Source: Marinitoga litoralis
GTDB lineage: Bacteria > Thermotogota > Thermotogae > Petrotogales > Petrotogaceae
Reading direction: 5' to 3'
Assembly: GCF_016908145.1 (NCBI RefSeq)
Contig: NZ_JAFBDI010000011.1
Span: 1-59,883 of the forward strand
DNA length: 59,883 bases
In this document: in pieces, positions 46,896 to 55,784 of the stretch
Layout of the letters: each line of letters starts with the position of its first letter
Position numbering within the stretch: the first letter of the stretch is position 1
Position numbers and translations under genes: made by a program
Notes under the pieces: generated by a model
The model's input: only the letters and a program-made list of their open reading frames with translations
The model's database searches: none
What the model was told of the DNA's origin: nothing

Positions 46896-48272
46896 TTATT
46901 TTTTGCTATTAAAATCGTTTAAAAATTCATTTAAATTCTTTTCGAAATCTATCCAAGCTTTTTGAATTATTTCATTAGCTTTTTCTTCTGTTTCAGCAGC
47001 TACTGCTTCAGGTTCAACTTCTCCTGCTCTTATCTTTTCATTTACAGGGAATATTACATCCCAAATAGCGCCCCACCAACCAGGAACGATTTTCCATAAA
47101 TCAACTTGAACAGTTCTATCTAATCTTTTTAACATGTATTTTACACCTTCTGGAATGAAATCTACACTATCAAAGTATTTTATAACTTCTGGATGCATTG
47201 TTGCAGGAATGAACCAATCTTTTGTTAATTTACCTTCTACATCTTTGTTTGTAGTTAATATTCTTAATCTTTCTTTTACTCCATTTGGATCATATGTTAA
47301 ATATTTTAAGAATAAGAAAGCTTCTTTTGGGTGTTTTGTTGTTGATGTCATAAAAGCATAATTAACATGTGTTGGTATTCTTAAACCATATTTTGGATCA
47401 TTTGGAACAGGATACATATCATAATTCCATGATAATTCTTTTAAATTGTTTTCATACCATGCCCATGTTCCTCTGAATCCCATTAGAATTTTTCCTTCCA
47501 TAAATGCATCAGCATCTCTACCAAATTTCTTTTGATAATCATCTAATTCGCCATTGTCTCTAGTTTCTTGATTAAATAAGTCACCAGCAACTAAACCAGG
47601 AACTGATTTTAATTGTTTTTGTAAAGTAATAGCTGGTATCCAACCACCATTTTGTAAATCGAATTTCCAATTTTGTAAATCAAAACTCCAGAAACTAGTA
47701 TGGTCTGTTAAAACAGCTGCCATGAATGTATCAAATTCCCATAAATTATCAATACCAGAATATTCTCTTGTAGTTCCTCTTCTTGCTAATGTTCTAAATT
47801 GATTTATATCCCATAAATAAGATGGTTTTTTAAGATTTAATTTTTCTAATAAGTCTAAATTAAGAATTATAGTATTAAAGTGTAATCTTTCAGGTAAAGC
47901 AAATAATGTACCGTTATAAGAGTAAGCGTTTTGGAGTTGTTTTGGTACGAATGCGAAGTCAGGATCATTTTCTACAAATTCATTTAAAGGATAAACCCAA
48001 CCTTGAGATACAGGATAGTATAATTCCATCCATGATTGTGCTACAACATCTGGTAACTCTTCACCAGCAGCACTTTTTGCTGTTAAAAATCCATTTACAT
48101 CTGGTTCGTTAACAACAATTTCTACTTTAATATCAGGGTATTCTTTGTTAAAGCTTTCAACTATTTTTTTATATAATTCAACATCCCAAGACCAAACAGC
48201 TACTTTAATGGTAGTTTCAGCAAAAATAGCTATGCTTACTAATAAGATGAAAAAAACTAAAAACTTTTTCAT
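46896..48272 (-). CDS. Extracellular sugar-binding protein (ABC family 1), first gene of the glucan operon
   Basis: 458 aa with a signal peptide (FLVFFILLVSIAIFA/ETT) and no lipobox Cys. Solute-binding family 1 features: IKVAVWSWDVELYKKIVESF, GEELPDVVAQSWMELYYPVS, GKILMGFRGTWAWYENNLKE and KHPKEAFLFLKYLTYDPNG. Being first, behind a strong promoter and followed by a hairpin, it should be the most abundant product of the operon. The genes further down (laminarinase, GH3) point to beta-1,3-gluco-oligosaccharides as ligand, by inference. Confidence 0.93.
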   Translation of the reverse strand: MKKFLVFFILLVSIAIFAETTIKVAVWSWDVELYKKIVESFNKEYPDIKVEIVVNEPDVNGFLTAKSAAGEELPDVVAQSWMELYYPVSQGWVYPLNEFVENDPDFAFVPKQLQNAYSYNGTLFALPERLHFNTIILNLDLLEKLNLKKPSYLWDINQFRTLARRGTTREYSGIDNLWEFDTFMAAVLTDHTSFWSFDLQNWKFDLQNGGWIPAITLQKQLKSVPGLVAGDLFNQETRDNGELDDYQKKFGRDADAFMEGKILMGFRGTWAWYENNLKELSWNYDMYPVPNDPKYGLRIPTHVNYAFMTSTTKHPKEAFLFLKYLTYDPNGVKERLRILTTNKDVEGKLTKDWFIPATMHPEVIKYFDSVDFIPEGVKYMLKRLDRTVQVDLWKIVPGWWGAIWDVIFPVNEKIRAGEVEPEAVAAETEEKANEIIQKAWIDFEKNLNEFLNDFNSKK

Positions 48273-48324
48273 AATCCACCTCCGATTTTAATATATTGTT
48301 TTCTAAAATTCCCTCTCCCAGTTT

Positions 48325-48354
48325 ATTATAACAATGTAATATATTACATGACAA
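48325..48354 (-). promoter_or_regulatory. Promoter and palindromic operator of the glucan operon
   Basis: On the minus strand TTGTCA (48354-48349), 18-bp spacer and TATAAT (48330-48325). The spacer is filled by ATGTAATATATTACAT (48334-48349), a perfect 16-bp palindrome with TGTAA/TTACA half-sites. A repressor bound there would block RNA polymerase directly. The LacI-family protein encoded in the operon (34489-35484) is the natural candidate, although the classical central CG of LacI sites is absent. Confidence 0.75.
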
Positions 48355-48403
48355 ATAGCATTTGTGCTGATTAAATGAGATTATATAAGATATATTATTA
48401 TAT

Positions 48404-48433
48404 AAAAAAAAATGCCGGTATTCCGGCATTTTT
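48404..48433 (-). terminator. Strong terminator, probably the original thrS terminator
   Basis: AAAAATGCCGG (48408-48418), loop TATT and CCGGCATTTTT (48423-48433), with a run of nine or more T on the minus strand. It lies 28 bases beyond the stop codon of the truncated thrS copy and thus looks like the terminator that ended thrS before the insertion at this site. Confidence 0.85.
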
Positions 48434-48454
48434 GTATTTTTTTAAATGTAATTT

Positions 48455-48816
48455 TAAAGATTAATAACTTAATTTTAAGCTTCTGTTTTTAATTTCTTCT
48501 TTAATTGTTTTAATGAAGTCTTCAAGTTCTAAATCTTCAACGGTATTTCCTTCTCTAGTTCTTACATTGTATTTTTTAGTTTCAATTTCTTTTTCACCAA
48601 TGACAATCATATAAGGTATTTTTAACATTTGAGCATTTCTTATTTTATAACCTACCGTTGCGTTAGAATCATCTAATTTAACTCTTAATCCTTCAGAATC
48701 TAATTTTTCATATAATTCTTTTGCGGCATCAACATATTTATCAGAAACAGGAATAACAGCTACTTGTTCTGGAGATAACCATGTTGGGAATGCGCCAGCA
48801 AAGTTTTCTATTAATA
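48455..48816. repeat. Direct repeat copy A (thrS 3' end), 362 bp
   Basis: Identical to 53033-53394 except for three bases, no gaps, with a constant offset of 4578. It covers the last 118 codons of thrS plus six bases after the stop. Outside these limits the two sequences are unrelated. The pair flanks the lipoprotein gene. Confidence 0.97.
48461..48816 (-). pseudogene. thrS: Truncated thrS 3' fragment
   Basis: Encodes the last 118 residues of threonyl-tRNA synthetase (from the end of the catalytic domain, [11 protein letters not shown], through the anticodon-binding domain to the stop). Upstream of the break the frame runs a few codons (LLL, SYK...) to a TAA with no start codon, so it cannot be translated on its own. 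It differs from the full gene by three synonymous third-position changes (AAC/AAT, ACG/ACA, GCC/GCA), i.e. the protein sequence is unchanged. Confidence 0.95.
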
Positions 48817-48912
48817 ATAATGAATATTTGTGATAATAAGTAATTTAATTTTTTAGAATGGTAAATATTCTATTAATTAAATGTTATTTTTTATAATAAA
48901 AAGCTGTTTTTA

Positions 48913-48921
48913 TGGTATAAT
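48913..48921 (+). promoter_or_regulatory. Extended -10 promoter of the lipoprotein gene
   Basis: TGGTATAAT, 36 bases before the ATG, without a clear -35. The region 48817-48956 between the thrS fragment and the gene is otherwise AT-rich with no visible gene. Confidence 0.6.
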
Positions 48922-48956
48922 TTTTTAAACAATAAATTTATTAAGGGGGTTGTTGT

Positions 48957-51900
48957 ATGTTTTATAAATTTCATAAGAAAACTATCTTTTATATTTTATT
49001 CTTACTTTTATTTGTATTTAATTCATGTATGAGGTTTAATAATCCTCCTGTAAAACCTTATGATTTGAAGCCTATTGATGGTAAAAAAGATGTTTTTATT
49101 TATTTAACTTTAGAATGGAATAGTTATGATAAAGATGGTGACGATATATATTATTCTATTTATCTTGGTGAAAATAAAGATAATTTAAAACTATTAAAGA
49201 GCAATATTAAAGATAATAAATATTATGTTGGACCTTTAGACTATAGTAAAAAATATTATTGGAAAATTAAAGCAGTAGATTCTAAAGGTGGATATTCATA
49301 TAGTGATATACAAAGTTTTATTACTATAAATAATAGTGCTCCAAGAATAGAAAATATATATATTGATTCACTTATTAATGTAGAATTAAATCCACAAATT
49401 AGTTGGGAAGCAACAGATAATGAAGGAGATCAAATTTTATATAATATATATTTAAATAATGAATTAAAGGTGGAAAATTATGAAAAAACAACATATAAAT
49501 TAATTAATTTAAATCCAGGAAAAACGTATAAGTTAAAAATAGAAGCTGTAGATGATTATGGTGGGAAAAGTGATAAAATCATAGAATTTAAGACAACAGA
49601 GGCCCCGAAAATAATATATATGAGTCCTAGAAATGATACAATAACTTTAAATGGGGAAATGAAATTAAGCTGGGAAGCAACTGATTTTAATAACGATGAA
49701 ATATTATACGATGTTTATATTGAAAAAATAGACATTGATGGAGAAAAAGTAAATCCATCTAGAAAAATATTTGAAAACATTAAAGAGAATGAAGTTAAAA
49801 TATTTTTAAATGAAGTAGGGAAATATTATTGGAAAGTAATAGTTAAAGATGAAAGAGGAGCAATAAATGAATCTGAAGTTAGAAATTTTGTATATAAAAA
49901 AAATAATATTCCTGAAGTAAATATTATTTATCCCGAAGATAATTCTGTTCTAAATAATAAAAATGTTTCTTTAGCCTGGGAAGGATTTGATAAAGATGGA
50001 GATAAATTAATTTATAATGTTTACCTAGATAAAAATATTATTCCAACAACTATAATTGCTACTAAAATAAATAATAATATTTTAGAATTTTCTCTTAAAG
50101 AAACTGGAAAATATTATTGGAGAGTAGAAGTTATTGATGAAAATAAAGAAAAATCATTTAGTAATATATATAAATTTATTTTTAATAACATTCCAACAGA
50201 AATAGAATTAAAAGAACCAAAAGAAGGTGAATATATAACAGGTACAAAGGTAAAACTTAGTTGGGAAGCGACGGATGTAGATGGAGATAAATTAATGTAC
50301 GACATATACTTTGGGAAAGAACCATTTCCATCATTATATAAAGAAAATTATGAAGGTAATTATATATACATAGAAAACATAGAATCAAACAAAACATATT
50401 ATTGGAAGATAATAGCAAAAGACGGGAAAGGCGGAAAGTTAGAAAGTTCTATAATGAGTTTTAAAACTAACACAGCGCCAACAGAAATAGAATTAAAAGA
50501 ACCAAAAGAAGGTGAATATATAACAGGTACAAAGGTAAAACTTAGTTGGGAAGCGACGGATGTAGATGGAGATAAATTAATGTACGACATATACTTTGGG
50601 AAAGAACCATTTCCATCATTATATAAAGAAAATTATGAAGGTAATTATATATACATAGAAAACATAGAATCAAACAAAACATATTATTGGAAGATAATAG
50701 CAAAAGATGGAAAAGGTGAAAAGTTAGAAAGTTCTATAATGATTTTTAAAACTAACACAGCGCCAACAGAAATAGAATTAAAAGAACCAAAAGAAGGTGA
50801 ATATATAACAGATACAAAGGTGAAGCTTAGTTGGGAAGCGACGGATGTAGATGGAGATAAATTAATGTACGACATATGCTTTGGGAAAGAACCAAATCCT
50901 GCTCTATATAAAAAGGATTATGAAAGTAATTATATATACATAGAAAACATAGAATCAAACAAAACATATTATTGGAAGATAATAGCAAAAGATGGAAAAG
51001 GTGGAAAACTAGAAAGTTCTATAATGAGTTTTAATACAAATACAGCACCGACAAATATTTACACACAATTTGATGCTACTAGAATCACTTTAGAGCCCAC
51101 CATAATAATTAATTGGAGTGCAATAGATATAGATGGAGACAAAATAAAATATGATGTATATTTTGGCGAAAGTGAAATACCACAATTATATTTAGAAAAT
51201 ATTGAATTTGATAATTTGGAATTGTCAAATTTGAAAATAAAAACCACATATTATTGGAAAATTGTAGCGAAAGATGGAAAAGGCGGAATAAGTGAAGGAC
51301 CTATTTGGAGCTTTACTACAAACAGCAAACCAGAAATAATTAATGTCTATCCAAAAGATAATAGTTTTGTTCAAGGAAACAGACCTGAATATCTATGGGG
51401 GGATCTTCCTAAAACTTCAGTAAAATTAACTTGGGAGGCAACGGATATAGATAATGATGAAATTTATTATGATGTTTATTTTAATGGAGAATTATATAAA
51501 GAAAATATTAAAGATAACTATATAATTCTCGATGAATTATCACATAATATAGAATATAATTGGAAGTTAATTGTAAAGGATCAATATGGTGCAATTACAG
51601 AATCATCTATCCAAAAGTTTGTTATAAATACACCACCAATGCTTGGTCAAATCTATCCAAAAAATAATGACATCTTATATCAAAATGAAATTACATTATA
51701 TTATTATGCATATGACTCAGATAACTACAATTCTTATATGAAATATTATATATATTTTAGTGAAGATTCTTCTCCAAATATATACAAAGAAGACAATAAA
51801 GGTGGGAATATTAAAATATCAAATTTAAAAGAAAATACTGATTATTATTATAGAGTTATTGTTGAAGATGATAGAGGTGGAAAGGATGATACTGGTATAA

Positions 51901-52964
51901 TGAAAATAAAAATTGGAGAAAATAAGATAAAAAATAAAATATCAGTTTCCTACCAAATATCTTCAAAAGTTATTGTGACTGATTCAAATATTTATTTTTC
52001 ATCAAATACAAATAATAGCAATATTTTTTATTCACTAGATAATTTTGGTAATTTTAAATGGTCTAAATATCTTAATGGATACGTGTATGATATGTTGATA
52101 GATGATACAAATGATAAGATATTTGTATATACATATGATTATTCATCTGGAGGAAAAATATATGCTTTATCTACTCTTGATGGAAAAATTTCATGGGAAT
52201 ATTCTTTAGGAGAAAGTGGATATTATTCATCAAAGAAATTAAAATTGAATAAAAATGATTCTATTTTATATATTAGTGGTAGGTATTCAATATATGCTTT
52301 AGATATTTCTAATGGAACAAAAAAATGGAGTTTTAAAACATCAAGTGAAATAAGAAATGAATTTTATATCGACGAAATAAATGATTTATTAATATTTACA
52401 ACATCATATTATCTATATGCATTAAATTTATCAGACGGAAGTGCTGTATGGAATATATATACTGGCAGTTCAAATAGTATTAATGGAATATTTGTTGAAA
52501 ATTCCAAAATTTATTATACTATAGGAAAATATTTGTATATTGCTGATTCGGCAAATGGGAATATTCTTTTACAAAAGGACATAAATTCATATGGCGGTAA
52601 AATGATTATTATTGACGATTACATATATGTATCAGGATATAGTGATCAAAACAGTTGTTCATCTAGAAAGTTATTAATACTAAATAAAGAAGGAGAAAAA
52701 ATAAATGAAACTTCTTGGATTTCAACTTCGGAGCCTATTTATGTATCAGAAGATTTATTATTAATAAATGGATATGACTCAAATACATTTTATTATGAAA
52801 TGGAAGGAATGGGATATATTTATGCAATAACTAAAGAAGGAAATATTATATGGAAAATTTTTACCGGGAATTATATATGTTTTGGAAATAATACTTTAAA
52901 CAATTATCTGAATAATTACTATTTTATTGACGGAAAAGATATATATATTTTAGATTTTCAATAA
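48957..52964 (+). CDS. Large surface lipoprotein with ten Ig/FnIII-like repeats and a PQQ-like beta-propeller
   Basis: 1335 aa. N-terminal hydrophobic segment ending in a lipobox-like FNSC (Cys24). Then about ten modules of roughly 95 residues, each with a variant of SWEATDxDGDxxxYDxYxG and YYWKIxAKDxxG, which looks like a fibronectin III or Ig-like fold; three consecutive modules (about residues 413-697) are nearly identical. From about residue 1005 the protein changes to short repeats with Trp (GTKKWSFKTS; GSAVWNIYTG; NIIWKIFTG) typical of PQQ-type beta-propellers. It is probably displayed on the outer envelope and may bind sugar, protein or neighbouring cells; no enzyme motif seen. RBS AAGGGGGT. 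The gene lies alone between two thrS 3' ends. Confidence 0.85.
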   Translation: MFYKFHKKTIFYILFLLLFVFNSCMRFNNPPVKPYDLKPIDGKKDVFIYLTLEWNSYDKDGDDIYYSIYLGENKDNLKLLKSNIKDNKYYVGPLDYSKKYYWKIKAVDSKGGYSYSDIQSFITINNSAPRIENIYIDSLINVELNPQISWEATDNEGDQILYNIYLNNELKVENYEKTTYKLINLNPGKTYKLKIEAVDDYGGKSDKIIEFKTTEAPKIIYMSPRNDTITLNGEMKLSWEATDFNNDEILYDVYIEKIDIDGEKVNPSRKIFENIKENEVKIFLNEVGKYYWKVIVKDERGAINESEVRNFVYKKNNIPEVNIIYPEDNSVLNNKNVSLAWEGFDKDGDKLIYNVYLDKNIIPTTIIATKINNNILEFSLKETGKYYWRVEVIDENKEKSFSNIYKFIFNNIPTEIELKEPKEGEYITGTKVKLSWEATDVDGDKLMYDIYFGKEPFPSLYKENYEGNYIYIENIESNKTYYWKIIAKDGKGGKLESSIMSFKTNTAPTEIELKEPKEGEYITGTKVKLSWEATDVDGDKLMYDIYFGKEPFPSLYKENYEGNYIYIENIESNKTYYWKIIAKDGKGEKLESSIMIFKTNTAPTEIELKEPKEGEYITDTKVKLSWEATDVDGDKLMYDICFGKEPNPALYKKDYESNYIYIENIESNKTYYWKIIAKDGKGGKLESSIMSFNTNTAPTNIYTQFDATRITLEPTIIINWSAIDIDGDKIKYDVYFGESEIPQLYLENIEFDNLELSNLKIKTTYYWKIVAKDGKGGISEGPIWSFTTNSKPEIINVYPKDNSFVQGNRPEYLWGDLPKTSVKLTWEATDIDNDEIYYDVYFNGELYKENIKDNYIILDELSHNIEYNWKLIVKDQYGAITESSIQKFVINTPPMLGQIYPKNNDILYQNEITLYYYAYDSDNYNSYMKYYIYFSEDSSPNIYKEDNKGGNIKISNLKENTDYYYRVIVEDDRGGKDDTGIMKIKIGENKIKNKISVSYQISSKVIVTDSNIYFSSNTNNSNIFYSLDNFGNFKWSKYLNGYVYDMLIDDTNDKIFVYTYDYSSGGKIYALSTLDGKISWEYSLGESGYYSSKKLKLNKNDSILYISGRYSIYALDISNGTKKWSFKTSSEIRNEFYIDEINDLLIFTTSYYLYALNLSDGSAVWNIYTGSSNSINGIFVENSKIYYTIGKYLYIADSANGNILLQKDINSYGGKMIIIDDYIYVSGYSDQNSCSSRKLLILNKEGEKINETSWISTSEPIYVSEDLLLINGYDSNTFYYEMEGMGYIYAITKEGNIIWKIFTGNYICFGNNTLNNYLNNYYFIDGKDIYILDFQ
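50193..51047 (+). repeat. Three tandem 285-bp repeats inside the lipoprotein gene
   Basis: Units begin at 50193, 50478 and 50763, each 285 bp (95 codons). Units 1 and 2 are identical over the first 200 or more bases and differ only near the end (GGCGGA versus GGTGAA; AGT versus ATT); unit 3 has diverged in its middle (PSLYKENYEGN to PALYKKDYESN). The period equals one Ig-like module, so the array can grow or shrink by recombination without loss of frame. Confidence 0.95.
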
Positions 52965-52977
52965 TAACTTTCATGTA

Positions 52978-53012
52978 AAAACCCTTCTTGGATTTTATTC
53001 AAGAAGGGTTTT
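52978..53012. terminator. Bidirectional terminator between lipoprotein gene and thrS
   Basis: AAAACCCTTCTTG (52978-52990), loop of nine and CAAGAAGGGTTTT (53000-53012) form a 13-pair stem with T runs on both strands. It ends the lipoprotein transcript and, on the minus strand, full-length thrS. It is unlike the terminator behind the thrS fragment. Confidence 0.85.
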
Positions 53013-53032
53013 CTATTAAGTTAATGATTATA

Positions 53033-53394
53033 TAAAGATTAATAACTTAATTTTAAGCTTCTGTTTTTAATTTCTTCTTTAATTGTTTTAATGAAGTCTT
53101 CAAGTTCTAAATCTTCAACGGTATTTCCTTCTCTAGTTCTTACATTGTATTTTTTAGTTTCAATTTCTTTTTCACCAATGACAATCATATAAGGTATTTT
53201 TAACATTTGAGCATTTCTTATTTTATAACCTACTGTTGCATTAGAATCATCTAATTTAACTCTTAATCCTTCAGAATCTAATTTTTCATATAATTCTTTT
53301 GCTGCATCAACATATTTATCAGAAACAGGAATAACAGCTACTTGTTCTGGAGATAACCATGTTGGGAATGCGCCAGCAAAGTTTTCTATTAATA
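53033..53394. repeat. Direct repeat copy B (inside intact thrS), 362 bp
   Basis: The partner of 48455-48816; forms the 3' end of the intact thrS. Same orientation as copy A. Homologous recombination between the two would excise 4578 bp containing the lipoprotein gene and leave one intact thrS. Confidence 0.97.
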
Positions 53395-54955
53395 TTCCAA
53401 AGAATCTTTCTATTGAACCATATATTGCCCTATGAATCATAACAGGTCTTTGTAACTCATTATTATGATCTACATAATGTATATCAAATCTTTCTGGCAT
53501 TTGGAAATCCAATTGAATTGTAGCACATTGCCATTTTCTACCTAAAGAATCTCTAATGTGGAAATCGATTTTTGGTCCATAGAATGCCCCGTCGCCTTCA
53601 CTTACCTTATAATTAATTCCAGATTTTTCTAAAGCTTTTCTTAAAGCTTCTGTAGCAATTTCCCAAGTTTTCTCATCCCCCATATGATCTTCAGGCATTG
53701 TACTTAAATCTGCTTCATATTCGAAACCAAATGCGCTATATAATTCATTTGTAAAGTCCATAACTTTAATGATTTCATCTTCGATTTGATCTTTTGTACA
53801 ATAAATATGAGCATCATCTTGTGTAAATGATCTTACTCTGAATAATCCATGTACAACTCCACTTCTTTCATATCTGTGTACTTTACCAAATTCAGACAAT
53901 CTAACCGGTAAATCTTTGTAACTATAAACCTTTGACTTATATATTAATATATGACCAGGACAATTCATAGGTTTAACTGCATATTGAGTTTCATCTTTTT
54001 CTGTAAAATACATATTTTCTTGATAATGATCCCAATGTCCTGATTGATGCCATAATTTAATATTCATTATTAATGGAGTCAAAACTTCTTGATATCCATA
54101 TTTTTTGTGTAATTCTCTAGAAAATTCTAAAAGTCCATTAATAATTTGAGCACCTCTAGGTAAGAAAAATGGCATAGCTGGTGCTAATTCATTATCAAAC
54201 ATAAATAAATCTAATTTAGGACCTATTTTTCTATGATCTCTTTTTTTAGCTTCTTCTAACATTTTTAAATATTCATCTAATTGATCTTTTTTAGCAAATG
54301 CTGTTCCATATATTCTTTGTAACATTTTATTTTTTTCATTACCTCTCCAATAAGCGCCAGAAACAGATAATAATTTAATATGTTTAATTTTTCCAGTAGA
54401 AGGTAAATGAGGACCTCTACATAAATCAAAAAATTCTCCTTGTTTATAATATGTTACAGTATCATCCTCTATTTCTTCTAATAATTCTAATTTATATGGT
54501 TGATCTTTAAATAATTCTTTAGCTTCATCTTTTGAAATTTCAAATCTCTCAATAGGTAAATCTTCTTTTATAATTTTCTTCATTTCATCTTCAATTTTAC
54601 CTAAATCATCTTCTGATATTTTATCTTCTAAATCAAAATCATAATAGAAACCATTTTCAATTACTGGTCCAATAGCTAATTTCACATCATTACCATATAA
54701 TCTAACTACAGCTTGTGCCATAATATGTGCAATAGTATGTCTGAAAATTACAGGAGCTTCTTGATCTTTATCAGTAATTATTTTTACAGTAGAATCTTTT
54801 TCAATTGGTCTTGTGAGATCATATAATTCTCCATTAACTAATGCGCCTAAAGCTTTTCTGAATAATCCTTCAGAAATTCCCTTTGCAATATCAGCTGCGG
54901 AAACACCTTTTTCATATTCTTTTTCTGAACCATCTGGAAGAACTATTTTTATCAT
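53039..54955 (-). CDS. thrS: Threonyl-tRNA synthetase
   Basis: Charges tRNA-Thr. 638 aa. Domains in order: TGS ([15 protein letters not shown], 1-60), editing domain with HTIAHIMAQ (HxxxH) and [20 protein letters not shown], class II catalytic domain with zinc Cys in [13 protein letters not shown] and motif 2 [20 protein letters not shown], and the anticodon-binding domain ([17 protein letters not shown]) to the end. AGGGGTG precedes the ATG at 54955; an in-frame GTG at 54964 lies within that ribosome binding site. No T-box is visible in the short gap upstream. Its last 118 codons are duplicated at 48461. Confidence 0.97.
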   Translation of the reverse strand: MIKIVLPDGSEKEYEKGVSAADIAKGISEGLFRKALGALVNGELYDLTRPIEKDSTVKIITDKDQEAPVIFRHTIAHIMAQAVVRLYGNDVKLAIGPVIENGFYYDFDLEDKISEDDLGKIEDEMKKIIKEDLPIERFEISKDEAKELFKDQPYKLELLEEIEDDTVTYYKQGEFFDLCRGPHLPSTGKIKHIKLLSVSGAYWRGNEKNKMLQRIYGTAFAKKDQLDEYLKMLEEAKKRDHRKIGPKLDLFMFDNELAPAMPFFLPRGAQIINGLLEFSRELHKKYGYQEVLTPLIMNIKLWHQSGHWDHYQENMYFTEKDETQYAVKPMNCPGHILIYKSKVYSYKDLPVRLSEFGKVHRYERSGVVHGLFRVRSFTQDDAHIYCTKDQIEDEIIKVMDFTNELYSAFGFEYEADLSTMPEDHMGDEKTWEIATEALRKALEKSGINYKVSEGDGAFYGPKIDFHIRDSLGRKWQCATIQLDFQMPERFDIHYVDHNNELQRPVMIHRAIYGSIERFFGILIENFAGAFPTWLSPEQVAVIPVSDKYVDAAKELYEKLDSEGLRVKLDDSNATVGYKIRNAQMLKIPYMIVIGEKEIETKKYNVRTREGNTVEDLELEDFIKTIKEEIKNRSLKLSY

Positions 54956-54976
54956 ATATATCACCCCTTAAAAATC

Positions 54977-55774
54977 TTATTTTTTTGCAATACAAGAAAC
55001 TTCAACATCTACACCTTTTGGAAGTTTTGATACTTCAACTACAAATCTAGCAGGATATGGTTTTTTGAAATATGTTTCATAAATTGTATTAAATTCATTG
55101 AATTTAGACATATCTGTTATAAATACACTAACTTGTACAATATCTTTAAATGAAAACCCAGAGGCATTTAATATATTTTTTAAATTTTCCATTACTTGTT
55201 TAGATTGTTCTACAAAAGATTCAGGAATTTCACCTGTTTCAAAATTTATAGGTATTTGCCCTGAAACATATAATTCATTATCTTTTTTTAATGCTGGTGA
55301 ATAAGGACCTACAGCAGAAACTCCATTTGGTATAATAGATTTTTTATTACTAAATAATCTAATATGTATTTGAGTATCAAAAAAGTCAAAGTAATTTAAG
55401 TTTAGATTTTTTAATAATGAGTATAAATAATCTTTATCTTCAAAATGTTTAAAGTAATTGTTTAAAATAAAAGATAACATTAGATTATATATAATAAAAT
55501 AAACTACAAAAGAAATAACATTTAATTTTATTAATGAAACGGAAATTAGAAAGGACATGGAAATTAAAATTATACTAAAATAATGTATTAAAACTTTTAA
55601 ACCATCTTTTTCTTTTGAAAATAAATAAGTTCCTATTAATTGAGTTAATGTTGTAATAGTAAAGAAAAAAAGAAAAAATACATTAACTTTTTGTGTAGTA
55701 GCTACTGACGAAAAACCAGTAAGAACAGTTAAAATCCACGACAACTTATAAAACATGTCAAAATAAATTTTCAT
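54977..55774 (-). CDS. Membrane protein fused to a RidA domain
   Basis: 265 aa. Residues 1-130 hold four membrane segments (for example FYKLSWILTVLTGF, VNVFFLFFFTITTLTQLIGT, LIHYFSIILISMSFLISVSL, VISFVVYFIIYNLMLSFIL). Residues about 140-265 form a complete RidA/YjgF domain: IIPNGVSAVGPYSPALKKDN, LYVSGQIPINFETGEI, VFITDMSKFNEFNTIYETYF and PARFVVEVSKLPKGVDVEVS with the active-site Arg and the final Glu kept. RidA hydrolyses reactive enamines and imines such as 2-aminoacrylate. There is no Met at the usual RidA start, so the domain is really fused. The ATG at 55774 has GGGGGG upstream. Between prfA and thrS. Confidence 0.85.
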   Translation of the reverse strand: MKIYFDMFYKLSWILTVLTGFSSVATTQKVNVFFLFFFTITTLTQLIGTYLFSKEKDGLKVLIHYFSIILISMSFLISVSLIKLNVISFVVYFIIYNLMLSFILNNYFKHFEDKDYLYSLLKNLNLNYFDFFDTQIHIRLFSNKKSIIPNGVSAVGPYSPALKKDNELYVSGQIPINFETGEIPESFVEQSKQVMENLKNILNASGFSFKDIVQVSVFITDMSKFNEFNTIYETYFKKPYPARFVVEVSKLPKGVDVEVSCIAKK

Positions 55775-55784
55775 GTAATCCCCC

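Noticed and set aside
48217-48429. 70-codon minus-strand open frame upstream of and into the first binding-protein gene
   Set aside because: It spans the promoter, operator and terminator, has an unlikely Cys/His-rich composition and no ribosome binding site; it overlaps the true signal peptide in another frame.
48817-48956. Possible attachment site or inverted repeat at the edge of the thrS duplication
   Set aside because: The sequence is simple AT-rich DNA; no inverted repeat, tRNA gene or integrase was found, so a homologous crossover is the better model.
50114-50875. Three similar 63-codon minus-strand frames (MSYINLSPSTS...)
   Set aside because: They are antisense shadows of the three 285-bp repeats in the lipoprotein gene; their similarity comes only from the repeat.
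50193-51047. CRISPR-like array
   Set aside because: The repeats are 285-bp coding modules without spacers; no CRISPR array or cas gene is present in the window.
54956-54976. T-box or other leader before thrS
   Set aside because: thrS follows the RidA fusion gene after 21 bases, with only a ribosome binding site between them.
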